Below, in pieces: positions 48,701-58,944 of a DNA stretch of 64,000 bases. The translations under genes and the position numbers were made by a program. The notes beneath the pieces are model-generated. The model worked only from the letters and a program-made list of their open reading frames with translations. It did not search any database and was not told the DNA's origin. This DNA comes from Chrysemys picta bellii (Eukaryota > Chordata > Testudines > Emydidae): positions 67,466,434 to 67,530,433 of the forward strand of contig NC_088794.1 of assembly GCF_011386835.1 (NCBI RefSeq), written 5' to 3'. Each line of letters begins with the position of its first letter. Position 1 is the stretch's first letter.

Positions 48701-51700
48701 TCCTTTCCCCTACTTCCCACCACCGAAGGTTTGTTTGAATCAGGCTCCATCTCTAAAGATTATCCAACATAGCTGGGTGCACTGGACAAGCTCCTGTGTT
48801 GGCTGTGGCTGGCATATCAGTCAGCACAATAGTTTGTTTTGGGGTTGTTAGTACTTTGTACAGGCTTTTAAAGTCTACACCTTCAGGACCCTTGGTATTG
48901 GTGTAGAAAAGGCCATGGCCTGATCTTAGTAAAGCTCTGTGACAAAGGGTCTTCCTCTGCTAGAGAAAGAGGGGTCTGCCCTAGCATCCTGGGGAGTACT
49001 GAGTATTCATTGTTGTGGCGGAGGCAACATTTCAAGCCATACAGCAAAGTGTGTGCGCTTTCAATTATATGGCATGTGGGAAAAATAATTTATATGAAGA
49101 AAATTTTAAATAGAAGGTTTGTTACCACTCCACATCCCCAAACATGCAGGTCTATCTACTCTTGCCAGTTTCTAAGACAGATGGATACCAGTTATAGAAG
49201 CTGCCTATGAATATTAAGTGCAAGAAGGCTGTCTTTCTTGTGGTGATAGTGAATAGAGTGCAGAGCTGTACAGGCTTTGGTCAGTGGTAGCCAAAGTACC
49301 ACTACAGTCTATCTGAGGTAATGTGCCCTATATGAAATGAACTTGTGTTCTCAATCCAGTTCCTAATGGTTGTGCCTACTTCAGTTGTCTGGCATCCTTC
49401 TTGGCAGCAGAGTGCACAGACTGACCTACCTATCATTGGAGACGGTCCCTCCAAAGCAGGGTTAAATCTGGCTGGTCCTTCCAAATCTGGTTCATTCCAG
49501 CCCGCTGCTATATCTGCCTTCTACTCCTCATCTGAGGTCTAGCGCCGACTCTCACAAAACTGAGGGTGGGCTCTGTACCTGGTTGCTTGTCCCTTTCTTC
49601 TCTTGTAAATGCTGTTACAGGAGACGGAGTAGATCTACTTAAGGTGTGAAAGACTTGGAAGAGCTAGACCTGCCTGTATCATGGGAGCAAAAGGGAAATT
49701 CTGTGCAGATGCATTACAGGGACAAAAAGATCAAGGTTAGGTTTTTTTTTTTTCCCCCTAGACTGGTCGTCACATATTTAAAAACTGAAGGTGAACATGC
49801 AAATAGAATGTAAGGTAATTTAAGTATTGAGGACAAATGCATTCAATTCATTTCAAATAAGTTTACGTATACAATTTAAGTACCATTTCAGTAGTGATTG
49901 TAAGATCTTTAGAGCGCGCGTGTGTGTATTATATAGAAGCTTTGCACTTAATGTCTAGTAATAAATAGCATTTACTGTAGGGATAGGCAAACATAACTTG
50001 CCTCGTTTCGAACTCTCGGAATCCTCACGAAGTTTATGTTCTTTGAGGAACTTTGTGCCACCACCCGTTGGCTGGTGTCAGCAGCAGTGCCAAGCTAGGG
50101 CCACAATTCTGCAAATACTTATACACGTGACTAACTTTACACAGATGAATAGTCCCGTGAAGCTGTGTGTGTCCATATTGGTTGGGATGTGTTGGGAGTA
50201 GAAGGGGAGCATGAGAGGAAGTAGTACTACTTTCGTGCAACTGGCTTTTTTTTTTTTTTTTTTAAAGCCGTGGCCCAACAACATACTTACCAATCGGATG
50301 TCCTCTTAGGATTTAGCAAGCCAACTAATAATGTCTTTAGGAGTGGTATCGCTGCCTGAGTACTGCCTTCTATTGAGAGGTAAGAGGGGGAGAGTGAGCA
50401 AGAATAGCTCATGTTGCCCCTAAACATGGCCATGACACCAGGGCTGCAGCCCACTGGGGTGGACATGCTTGAATGAGAACAGGCTACAGCTTACAGGTCT
50501 GCAACATGATTATCCTGAATAAAAACCCCTCCTGTTGAAATTAGAAGTTGAATTTGAAATGATATAGTTGGTGGCCTGATTCAGCTCTCACTGTTCACTG
50601 GGCTGGTGCATATCAATTCTCCATAAGGAACATAGCTAATGCAGAATAACTTGGAAGAGTTCTTTTCAAACAACTTAAACCAGGAGGAAAGAGTTGTATT
50701 TGCTGATGAAAAGGCAATAACGCTTCTAAAATTCAACTTCAGAGGAATATTAGCTCATTATTTAGGCAGGAGCAAGATAGAATGCTTTTATAACATAAGA
50801 AAGTGCTCTATCAAGTTAAGGTCTACACACATTTTAAATAGTGATTGAGAATCTATTGAACCAAGTTTTGCCGTGATGGAAATTTAAAATGGCTGCATTA
50901 CAGAACCATGAAATCCAAAGCTTTTAATGAAACAGCCAACATAGGACATGTAAACAGATGGTCATAGAGTTCTATCCTGTGATGTAAGCTTGTGATACTA
51001 ATGCTTCCAGAGCAATGCTGGATGGTGAGGACTATTGTAATCATTTCATCAGTTGCAGGCTGTTCATTTGAAATCCCTTGTTGTGTCCCGTCTTTAGGCT
51101 CTTGTTGAGGTGGAAGTTGAAGGTCCCATGTCTCTCCTCAAGAGTAGGAGACAATTTAGGTAGGAATCAATTTAGGTGTCCTGGAAAACATTTTTGCATG
51201 TCTTTCATTCTAATTCATGTCTAGGGTTAGTTGCAAGGTAAACTGGAGGCTCAACCCAAATTTTCATTCATGCACAGGGTTTGGCCACAGCTCATATAAG
51301 AGTCCAAGGAGAAAAATATAGTTAAAACCAATGTAACTCTGAAAGTTATAGGAAGTTCATGAGAGAGCTGGGGACAGAATCCAGATTTCCTGATAACTTC
51401 TTATTTTTGTTGTGAATTAATCACTGACATCTTTCCTGTCAATATACAGCCCCCACTTCATCCCTGCACTGAACTGCATCATTTCTAGGGTGAAACACAG
51501 CAGCTATATAACAGCACACAGCAACACTGAGCAACAATTTAGGAAAGAAAATGAAATCTTCAGAAGACATGTCAGCAGACAGACTTCATGATTCCAATAT
51601 CCTGGACAGAACTTTGCTCTTTAATAAAAGTACTATGGAATCATTGGTGACCAGATGTTTTCAAGACCTCTATTTTACATCTTATTAAAAAAATTTTAGC

Positions 51701-52320
51701 TTATACTTAGTCAAACACTGTGAGATGCCTTGGAAGCTGCTATATAAAACAATGTTCTGTTCTGTAGCGGCAATGCCAGGTGCTGCCATGAAATCTATTT
51801 TGACACTAGAAAGCTGGAGTATGCTTTTAGTTTTCCCACAATATATAGATAATTATAATGCTCTATTGCAACAGCAGTTTCTTTTGCCAGAAATAATTCC
51901 TAGTTACTTTAAAATAAATAGCTTAGATGCAAACAAGAAAAAATATTTAAACATAAAAGCTACTGTATGTATGCTTGGACTGATGGGAAGTGTTTACATT
52001 ATGTGTTCTGGCTTAACTATATCAGTGGGTGTGTTTATATGCCAACTTTTTTTTTTTTTTTTTTGCATTGGCTTTGCAAAATGTAAGACTTACCCCAACA
52101 TTTCAGGCTCATGTTACTTTCTAAACATTGGGTGGGGCCAACAAGACCAAAATAAACTGGATGAAAATGGACAAAATTTAAAATACTTAGTTACTAAACT
52201 TGGCATTTGATGAAATTTGGGTTGTAGTTGTTTTTAATGTCCCTTTTTTGCAACAGGATGAAAATATAGCAGATGCTATTTATAACAAAAGCATACGGTA
52301 GCACAATATTCTGTTAGTAG
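45721..52320. other. Intronic sequence with old repeats and simple tracts
   Basis: Segment 46195-46520 is an old palindromic repeat (AAGATTTTCAAAAATATGTG and an AAAGTCAGTGGGAGCT core). T-runs lie near 46563-46583, 47868-47890, 50247-50263 and 52047-52065. A C-run lies at about 48250-48266 and a (GT)n run at 48379-48400. Around 51712-51750 GTGAGATGCCTTGGAAGCTG then CTATATAAA looks like a MIR/L2 tail. I see no exon. Confidence 0.45.
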
Positions 52321-54640
52321 AATCATAGAATCATAGAATATCAGGGTTGGAAGGGACCTCAAGAGGTCATCTAGTCCAAGCCCCTGCTCAAAGCAGGACC
52401 AATTCCCAGCTAAATCATCCCAGCCAGGGCTTTGTCAAGCCGGGCCTTAAAAACCTCCAAGGAAGAAGACTCCACCACCTCCCTAGGTAACGCATTCCAG
52501 TGTTTCACCACCCTCCTAGTGAAATAGTTTTTCCTAATATCCAACCTGGACCTCCCCCACTGCAACTTGAGACCATTGCTCCTTGTTCTGTCATCTGCCA
52601 CCACTGAGAACAGCCGAGCTCCGTCCTCTTTGGAACCCCCCTTCAGGTAGTTGAAGGCTGCTATCAAATCCCCCCTCATTCTTCTCTTCTGGAGACTAAA
52701 CAATCCCAGTTCTCTCAGCCTCTCCTCATAAGTCATGTGCTCCAGACCCCTAATCATTTTTGTTGCCCTCCGTTGGACTCTTTCCAATTTTTCCACATCC
52801 TTCTTGTAGTGTGGGGCCCAAAACTGGACACAGTATTCCAGATGAGGCCTCACCAATGTCGAATAAAGGGAAACGATCACGTTCCTCGATCTGCTGGCAA
52901 TGCCCCTACTTATACAGCCCAAAATGCCGTTAGCCTTCTTGGCAACAAGAGCACACTGTTGGCTCATATCCAGCTTCTCGTCCACTGTGACCCCTAGGTC
53001 CTTTTCTGCAGAACTGCTACCTAGCCATTCAGTCCCTAGTCTGTAGCAGTGCATGGGATTCTTCCGTCCTAAGTGCAGGACTCTGCACTTGTCCTTGTTG
53101 AACCTCATCAGGGTTTTTTTGGCCCAATCCTCTAATTTGTCTAGGTCCCTCTGTATCCGATCCCTACCCTCTAGTGTATCTACCATGCCTCCTAGTTTAG
53201 TGTCATCTGCAAACTTGCTGAGAGTGCAGTCCACACCATCCTCCAGATCATTAATAAAGATATTAAACAAAACCGGCCCCAGGACCGACCCTTGGGGCAC
53301 TCCGCTTGAAACCGGCTGCCAACTAGACATGGAGCCATTGATCACTACCCGTTGAGCCTGACAATCTAGCCAGCTTTCTATCCACCTTACAGTCCATTCA
53401 TCCAGCCCATACTTCTTTAACTTGGCGGCAAGAATACTGTGGGAGACCATATCAAAAGCTTTGCTAAAGTCAAGGAATAACACATCCACTGCTTTCCCCT
53501 CATCCACAGAGCCAGTTATCTCATCATAGAAGGCAATTAGGTTAGTCAGGCACTACTTCCCCTTCATGAATCCATGCTGACTGTTCCTGATCACTTTCCT
53601 CTCCTCTAAATGTTTCATAATTGATTCCTTGAGGACCTGCTCCATGATTTTTCCAGGGACTGAGGCGAGGCTGACTAGCCTGTAGTTCCCTGGATCCTCC
53701 TTCTTCCCTTTTTTAAAGATGGGCACTACATTAGCCTTTTTCCAGTCATCTGGGACCTCCCCCGATCGCCATGAGTTTTCAAAAATAATGGCTAATGGCT
53801 CTGCAATCTCACCCGCCAACTCCTTTAGCACCCTCGGATGCAGCGCATCCGGCCCCATGGACTTGTGCACGTCCAGTTTTTCTAAATAGTCCCGAACCAC
53901 TTCTTTCTCCACAGAGGGCTGGTCACCTTCTCCCCATACTGTACTGCCCAGTGCAGCAATCTGGGAGCTGACCTTGTTCGTGAAGACAGAGGCAAAAAAA
54001 TCATTGAGTACATTAGCTTTTTCAACATCCTCGGTCACTAGGTTGCCTCCCTCATTCAGTAAGGGGCCCACACTTTCCTTGATTTTCTTCTTGTTGCTAA
54101 CATACCTGAAGAAACCCTTCTTGTTACTCTTAACATCTCTTGCTAACTGCAACCCCAAGTGTGATTTGGCCTTCCTGATTTCACTCCTGCATGCCTGAGC
54201 AATATTTTTATATTCCTCCCTGGTCATTTGTCCAATCTTCCACTTGTAAGCTTCTTTTTTGCGTTTAAGATCAGCAAGGATTTCACTGTTAAGCCAAGCT
54301 GGTCGCCTGCCATATTTACTATTCTTTCTACACATCGGGATGGTTTGTTCCTGCAACCGCAATAAGGATTCTTTAAAATACAGCCAGCTCTCCTGGACCC
54401 CTTTGCCCTTCATGTTGTTCTCCCAGGGGATTCTGCTCATCTGTTCCCTGAGGGAGTCAAAGTCTGCTTTTCTGAAGTCCAGGGTCCGTATTCTGCTGCT
54501 CTCCTTTCTTCCTTGTGTCAGGATCCTGAACTCGACCATCTCATGGTCACTGCACCCCAGGTTCCAATCCACTTTTGCTTCCCCTACTAATTCTTCCCTG
54601 TTTGTGAGCAGCAGGTCAAGAAAAGCTCTGCCCCTAGTCT
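52321..54640 (-). mobile_element. CR1 LINE, 5'-truncated, nearly intact ORF2
   Basis: The 3' end at 52321-52340 reads (on the - strand) as tandem ATTCTATG ATTCTATGA units, the classic CR1 3' terminal repeat. Coding sequence runs - from about 54639 to 52410. The 5' break falls inside the endonuclease domain, as usual for CR1. The neighbouring hAT-like element begins 16 bases beyond the break. Confidence 0.95.
52410..54639 (-). pseudogene. CR1 ORF2 (partial endonuclease, complete reverse transcriptase)
   Basis: CR1 ORF2 encodes an AP-type endonuclease and a reverse transcriptase for target-primed retrotransposition. The frame opens in the end of the endonuclease domain (RAFLDLLLTNRE, then GCSDHEMVEF with the catalytic SDH). 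It continues through the RT fingers (PDALHPRVLKELA, VPIFKKGKKEDPGNYR), the palm ([29 protein letters not shown] and catalytic FADDTKLGG near 53205) and the thumb, ending [13 protein letters not shown]. The frame is uninterrupted except for one TAG at 53555-53553, where CR1 relatives have a sense codon. Both sides of the stop stay in the same frame. One nonsense mutation plus 5' truncation make it inactive, but it is young compared with most copies. Confidence 0.9.
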
Positions 54641-54655
54641 AATGATATAGCACCT

Positions 54656-55016
54656 CATAGGCGCTGACTCTGTGGGTGCTCCGGGGCTGGAACACCCATG
54701 AGTGGGGGGGGAAAAGGGTGGGTGCTGAGCACCCATCAGCAGCCCCCCTTCAGCTCCTCTCCCCCCTCTCCCAGTGTCTTCCGCCTGCCAGCAGGCCCTG
54801 CATATCAGCACCTCCACCTTCCCGCGCCTCCTGCCCGCTGCGATCAGCTGTTTTGCAGTGTTCAGGAGGCTCTGGGGGGGAAAGTGGGAGGAGTGACGAC
54901 GTGCCATGTTCAGGGGAGGGGGTGCGGCCTTGGGGGAAGGGATGGAGTGGGGGCGGGGCTTGGGGTATAGCCAGGGGTCGAGCACCCCCCAGCACTTTGG
55001 AAAATCAGTGCCTGTG
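54656..55016. mobile_element. Non-autonomous DNA element, hAT-like (CATAGGCGCTGACT termini)
   Basis: The left end CATAGGCGCTGACTCTG and the right end AAAATCAGTGCCTGTG are inverted copies. The flanks TAGCACCT (54648-54655) and CAGCACCT (55017-55024) match at seven of eight bases. The interior is GC-rich with repeated GGGTGCT/AGCACCC motifs and no transposase. Confidence 0.8.
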
Positions 55017-55069
55017 CAGCACCTGTCACCTTAGTATATAAGCCCTTCCCAAACATTAATGAGATCCTC

Positions 55070-55215
55070 TGTGAGATTAAATTCATTTTACAGGTGGAGG
55101 GAAACGGATGCACAGAGAAACTAAACTATTTGTCCAAGGTGTCAGAGTGAGCAAGGATCTGAACCCAGATGCCCACAGCCCTGTCCAGTGCTTTAACCCG
55201 GAGACCATTGCTCCT
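55070..55215 (-). repeat. MIR-like SINE (minus orientation)
   Basis: The reading TCATTTTACAGGTGGAGGGA, then GCACAGAGAAACTAAAC, a TTTGTCCAAGGTGTCAGAG stretch and GGATCTGAACCCAGATGCC is the reverse-strand MIR core followed by its 5' part (CCAGTGCTTTAACC). Confidence 0.75.
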
Positions 55216-55829
55216 TTAAGAGGAGTGTTCAACTTTTGTGCATTTATGGTAGTAAATACTCCAACTACATGGTGATATCCAAGGATTCCAAGATGCCCAA
55301 AGGGTAAACTCAGTGTCGACCACCCTCCTGTCCCCACACACACACTCACACACTCTCTCTCTCTCTCTAGGCAACTTGTTATTTATAACTGCCCTTGTAA
55401 CTTCAATATATGCTTTGTTTCATTATGTACTTTACACAGGTATGGAATTAAGTACCTGAGTGTGTGGTTAAAAAGAAAAAGAAGAGTTCCTTATGCTTGT
55501 ATAGCATGGTGATGTTCTTTCCAATATTTTAACAATGAACACCCGCAAGTTTTCGATAGGCAGAAAATAATTGAGATTTTTTTAGTAACCACAGTGTCAG
55601 GGCCTCGGTTGGATGACTCATCTGGTTTCATGTCTCATCTTGTTTAGTAGTAAAATGTGCTTTGAACTAAAACTCTCCAAGATTTAACCTGGTTCCACTT
55701 TACTGCCTCAGATAAGGGTATATAGAGTAATTTAAGCAACATTTACTTCAAGGATGAGACTGAGACAAGGACGACCAATCTTACAATACATAATTGTTTC
55801 CTACTTATTTTCATTTGGATACAGACTTG
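55216..55829. other. Intronic sequence with a (CA)n(CT)n microsatellite
   Basis: The simple repeat lies at 55335-55368. The rest is unique AT-rich sequence up to the left terminus of H1. Confidence 0.5.
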
Positions 55830-56217
55830 GGCCTGGTCTACACTAGGCGGTTATGTCGAATTTAGCAGTGTTAATTCGAATTAACCCTGCACCCGTCCAC
55901 ACAACAAAGCTATTTATTTCGACATAGAGGTCTCTTTAAATCGATTTCTGAACTCCTCCCCGACGAGGGGAGTAGCGCTAAATTCGACATGGCCATGTCG
56001 AATTAGGGTTAGTGTGGATGGAATTCAACTCTAATAGCTCCGGGAGCTATCCCACAGTGCACCACTCTGACGCTCTGGACAGCAGTCTGAGCTCAGATGC
56101 TCTGACCAGCCACACAGGAAAAGCCCCGGGAAAATTTGAATTTCCCTTTCCTATCTGGCCAGTTTGAATCTCATTTCCTGTTTGGACATCGTGGCGAGCT
56201 CAGCAGCACTGGCAACT

Positions 56218-56795
56218 ATGCAGAGCTCTCCAGCAGAGGTGACCATGCAATCGCTGAATAGAAAGAGGGGCCCCAGCATGGACTGATCAGGAAGGCTTGG
56301 ATCTGATCGCTGTGTGGGGCGATGAGTCCGTGCTTTCGGAGCTGCGATCAAAAAGACGGAATGCGAAGATCTACGAGAAGATCTCAAAAGACATGACGGA
56401 GAGAGGATATAGCCGGGATGCAACGCAGTGCCGCGTGAAAATCAAGGAGCTGAGACAAGTGTACCAGAAGACCAAAGAGTCAAACAGACGCTCCGGATCC
56501 CAGCCCCAGACATGCCGTTTCTACGAGGCACTGCATTCCATTCTACGTTCGGCCACCATCACTACCCCACCACTGTCCATGGACTCTGACGATGGGGTAT
56601 TGTCGACGGCCACTTCCTCGGAGCTGTTCGCGGATGGGGAAGATGAGGAAGGAGATGAGGAGGGCGAGGCAGTTGACAGCGCTTTCAACGCTGATTTCCC
56701 TGACAGCCAGGATCTCTTCATCACCCTCACAGAGATGCCCTACCAACCCTCCCAAGGCGGTAACACGGACTGTGAATCAGGGGAAACATCAGTAG
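56218..56795 (+). pseudogene. H1 ORF1 exon 1: Myb/SANT-like DNA-binding protein
   Basis: Harbinger ORF1 proteins bind subterminal DNA and help bring the transposase into the nucleus. From the ATG at 56218 the frame runs about 18 codons, then reaches a stop at GACTGA (about 56284). A one-base excess in the G4C4 run (56266-56275) shifts the downstream frame, which reads WTDQEGLDLIAVWGDESV, then KIYEKISKDMTERGY and CRVKIKELRQVYQKTKE, a trihelix-type Myb domain. After this come RFYEALHSIL and an acidic tail (GEDEEGDEEGEA). The exon ends TCAGTAG before a GTAAGT donor at 56796. With the one-base excess removed, both exons total 1047 bases, exactly 349 codons. This fits a single insertion or an assembly error. 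Otherwise intact. Confidence 0.85.
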
Positions 56796-56906
56796 GTAAG
56801 TGTTGTAAACATTTATTTTGAATAGAATAGGCATGGTATGTTAGCAATGGGTTTTTAATGATTAGTTTGCCCTAGGCGCTTAACTTTTTAGTCCTTGCCA
56901 GTGCAG

Positions 56907-57197
56907 CTACTGGAAAAGTCTGTTAACATGTCTGGGGATAGAGTAGAAATGCTCCAGGGACATTTCCACGAAGCTCTCCTGGAGGTAATGTGAAATCCTT
57001 TGCATCAGGTTCCTGGGGAGAACGGCCTTATTGCCTCCTCCATAGTAGGAAACTTTTCCGCGCCAGGCTAGCAGCAGGTACTCCAGGATCATTGCCTGGC
57101 AAAGCATGGCAGCATACGGCCCTGGTATTTGCTGGCATTCACGCAGCATGCGGTCTTTCTCTGCCTCCGTAATCCTTATCAGAGTGATATCACTCAT
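56907..57197 (-). CDS. H1 ORF3: intronic antisense frame, 96 residues, function unknown
   Basis: A complete ATG-to-stop frame lies inside the ORF1 intron on the opposite strand, in the same direction as the transposase gene. It starts MSDITLIRITEAEKDRML and ends RHVNRLFQ. Residues 45-92 (WRGKVSYYGG, LPRNL, ESFVEMS, IPRHVN) resemble the antisense intronic frame of the much older H3 element (42893-42723). By my hand alignment about 22 of 48 positions are identical. It lacks a signal peptide or membrane segment and is predicted largely helical from its composition. I do not recognise the family. It could be a third transposon protein, or the 3' part of a longer spliced transcript. Expression unknown. 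Confidence 0.5.
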   Translation of the reverse strand: MSDITLIRITEAEKDRMLRECQQIPGPYAAMLCQAMILEYLLLAWRGKVSYYGGGNKAVLPRNLMQRISHYLQESFVEMSLEHFYSIPRHVNRLFQ

Positions 57198-57724
57198 GGT
57201 GACCTGCTTTGAATTAGGGGAATTTTAGTATGGGGACTGATTGCCTGTTCCTTTAAATAACTGTAACCGGCGGTTTACAGCCACGCGGTGGGGGCGGGGA
57301 GGCGAACCGTTCCTGCTGAGCGGTTCGCAAGCAGCATGCAGGGATCTTTCCCGGGGACAGCCGCGACGGGGTGGGACGGGGCAGAGTTCATGCTGGCCAG
57401 ATCGCCGGCAGCAGTAACTGGCCAACGCTAGGAGCATTGCTTGGAACGTGAAAGGAGGGCACTGCTGTAAATTAAGCTTTAAGCAGTCAAAAGCCTACGG
57501 CTTACCATGGCCGCCTGCTAGCAGAATTCTGGTGTCCGGCCCCGCTTGTGTGATCTGTACAGCAAGACCCCAGGCACTCAAGGTGAAGACAGAAAATTTG
57601 ACCTTGTACTGAGTGCACATGTGATAGGTACTGTGCATGGTCTTGTTCACAGAGAGAGACTGTATTCATTGTTTGCAAAAATGTATCTTTTTGAGGAATT
57701 CACTCCCTTTTTCCCATCCCACAG

Positions 57725-58194
57725 CTGCGAGCGTCTCCCAAGCTACCCCGGCATCCTCCTCCCAGAGGCTGGCACAGATCAGGCGGCGAAAGAAGAGGAC
57801 ATGGGATGAGATGTTCTCAGAACTTATGGTCTGTTCCCGAGCCGAGGCGGCACAGCAGACCCAGTGGAGGGAGAACATGTCGCAATACCAGCGATCACAC
57901 AGCGAACAGGAGGACAGGTGGCGGCAGGAAGACCAGCAGGCGACTCAAACGCTACTTGGACTAATGAGGGAGCAAACGGACATGCTCCGGCGCCTTGTAG
58001 ATGTTCTGCAGGACTGGAGGCAGGAGGACAGAGCCCCCCTGCATTCTATCTCTAACCGCCCTCCCCAGCCACAAAGTTCCATTCCCCCCTCACCCAAAGC
58101 CCCAAGAAGGAGGGGCAGCAGGGGCCGTGAAAACAGTCACTCCACCCCTACAGACTGCTCAAATTGCAGAAGGCTCTCATTCCCAAAGATTTGA
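57725..58194 (+). pseudogene. H1 ORF1 exon 2: basic and coiled-coil C-terminal part
   Basis: The acceptor TTTTTCCCATCCCACAG precedes 57725. Joined to exon 1 the split codon is G|CT (Ala), so phase is kept. The exon encodes a Ser-rich stretch, a basic block (IRRRKKRTWDEMFSELM), then a Glu/Gln-rich predicted coiled coil (QTQWRENMSQYQRSHSEQED and LMREQTDMLRRLVDVLQD) and a Pro/Ser/Arg-rich tail ending FPKI and TGA at 58194. The exon itself has no stop or frameshift. It is labelled broken only because exon 1 carries a frameshift. A downstream AATAAA is at 58786-58791. Confidence 0.85.
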
Positions 58195-58925
58195 TACGTC
58201 CTTTCCTTCCCTCCAAATGCACCTCACCCAAGCCCCCCAGTTTCATCCCCTAACTGTGTAGTTCTTAATACAAAAAAAGTTTAATTATTGTTTCTCTCAT
58301 GTTCTTTTAGAGGACAGTGTGTTTGAAGGGGGGGAAGAAGGTTGGTAATTGGCGAGCACAGTCACCTTTACCAGGGTACAGACATAGGGGCAGGTTCAGC
58401 AGAAGGTCACACACACATTGCAGTCACTAGGCACCCTGGTCAGTCTGGGAGGTGGTTTTCATGTTCTGTGTGGGGGGCCTATGTGAGTTTGTGGCGGGGG
58501 AGGGCGGTTACAGATCTTATGCAGCGGTCCTTAGCCTGGATGACAGAGCCACGCAGCAGGGGATCTGTAACCGCCTTCCCCCGCCACAAAGTCACATAGC
58601 CACCACACACAGAGTCCCGAAAAGGACAGGTGGCAGGCTCCATTGAAACAACCAGTCCACCACTGCGGACCGCTCTAGGAGCAGAAGCCTGTCATTCCTC
58701 GAGTTTAGAAGTGTCCTTTCCATCACTACACCCGCTCCCCACCACAGTCTGCGTCCCAGTTTCAACCCTTTACCGCAAAATCATTAATAAAGAAAACGGT
58801 GTTAATGAACAAAGTTTCATTTATTTTATTTTTAAAGGTGTGTTGGAAGGGGGAAAAGGTGGTTGGTAACTGGAGAGGATAGTCAACATTAACTGGGTAA
58901 AGAAACGGGGGCAGGTTCAGCTTCT
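58021..58925. repeat. Tandem duplication of the ORF1 3' end in H1
   Basis: Two diverged copies follow each other with a period of about 530 bases. The first runs from CTAACCGCCCTCCCCAGCCA (about 58051) to GGGGCAGGTTCAG (about 58400). The second runs from GTAACCGCCTTCCCCCGCCA (about 58567) to GGGGGCAGGTTCAG (about 58920). Each includes a 3' flank with GTGTTTGAAGG or GTGTTGGAAGG and GGTTGGTAA-TGG. The second copy has lost the ORF1 coding frame. Confidence 0.7.
58480..58598. repeat. 37-bp inverted repeat between the two convergent H1 genes
   Basis: The arm 58480-58516 (TATGTGAGTTTGTGGCGGGG, onward to GGTTACAGATC) pairs with 58562-58598 at about 35 of 37 positions, with a 45-base loop. It lies in the space between the ORF1 and transposase 3' ends. 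Confidence 0.85.
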
Positions 58926-58944
58926 GTTTAAACAAACGTAATAG

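Noticed and set aside
51725..52210. 161-residue open frame
   Set aside because: It starts in a probable MIR/L2 tail, runs through a T-run, has no recognisable domain and no splice context.
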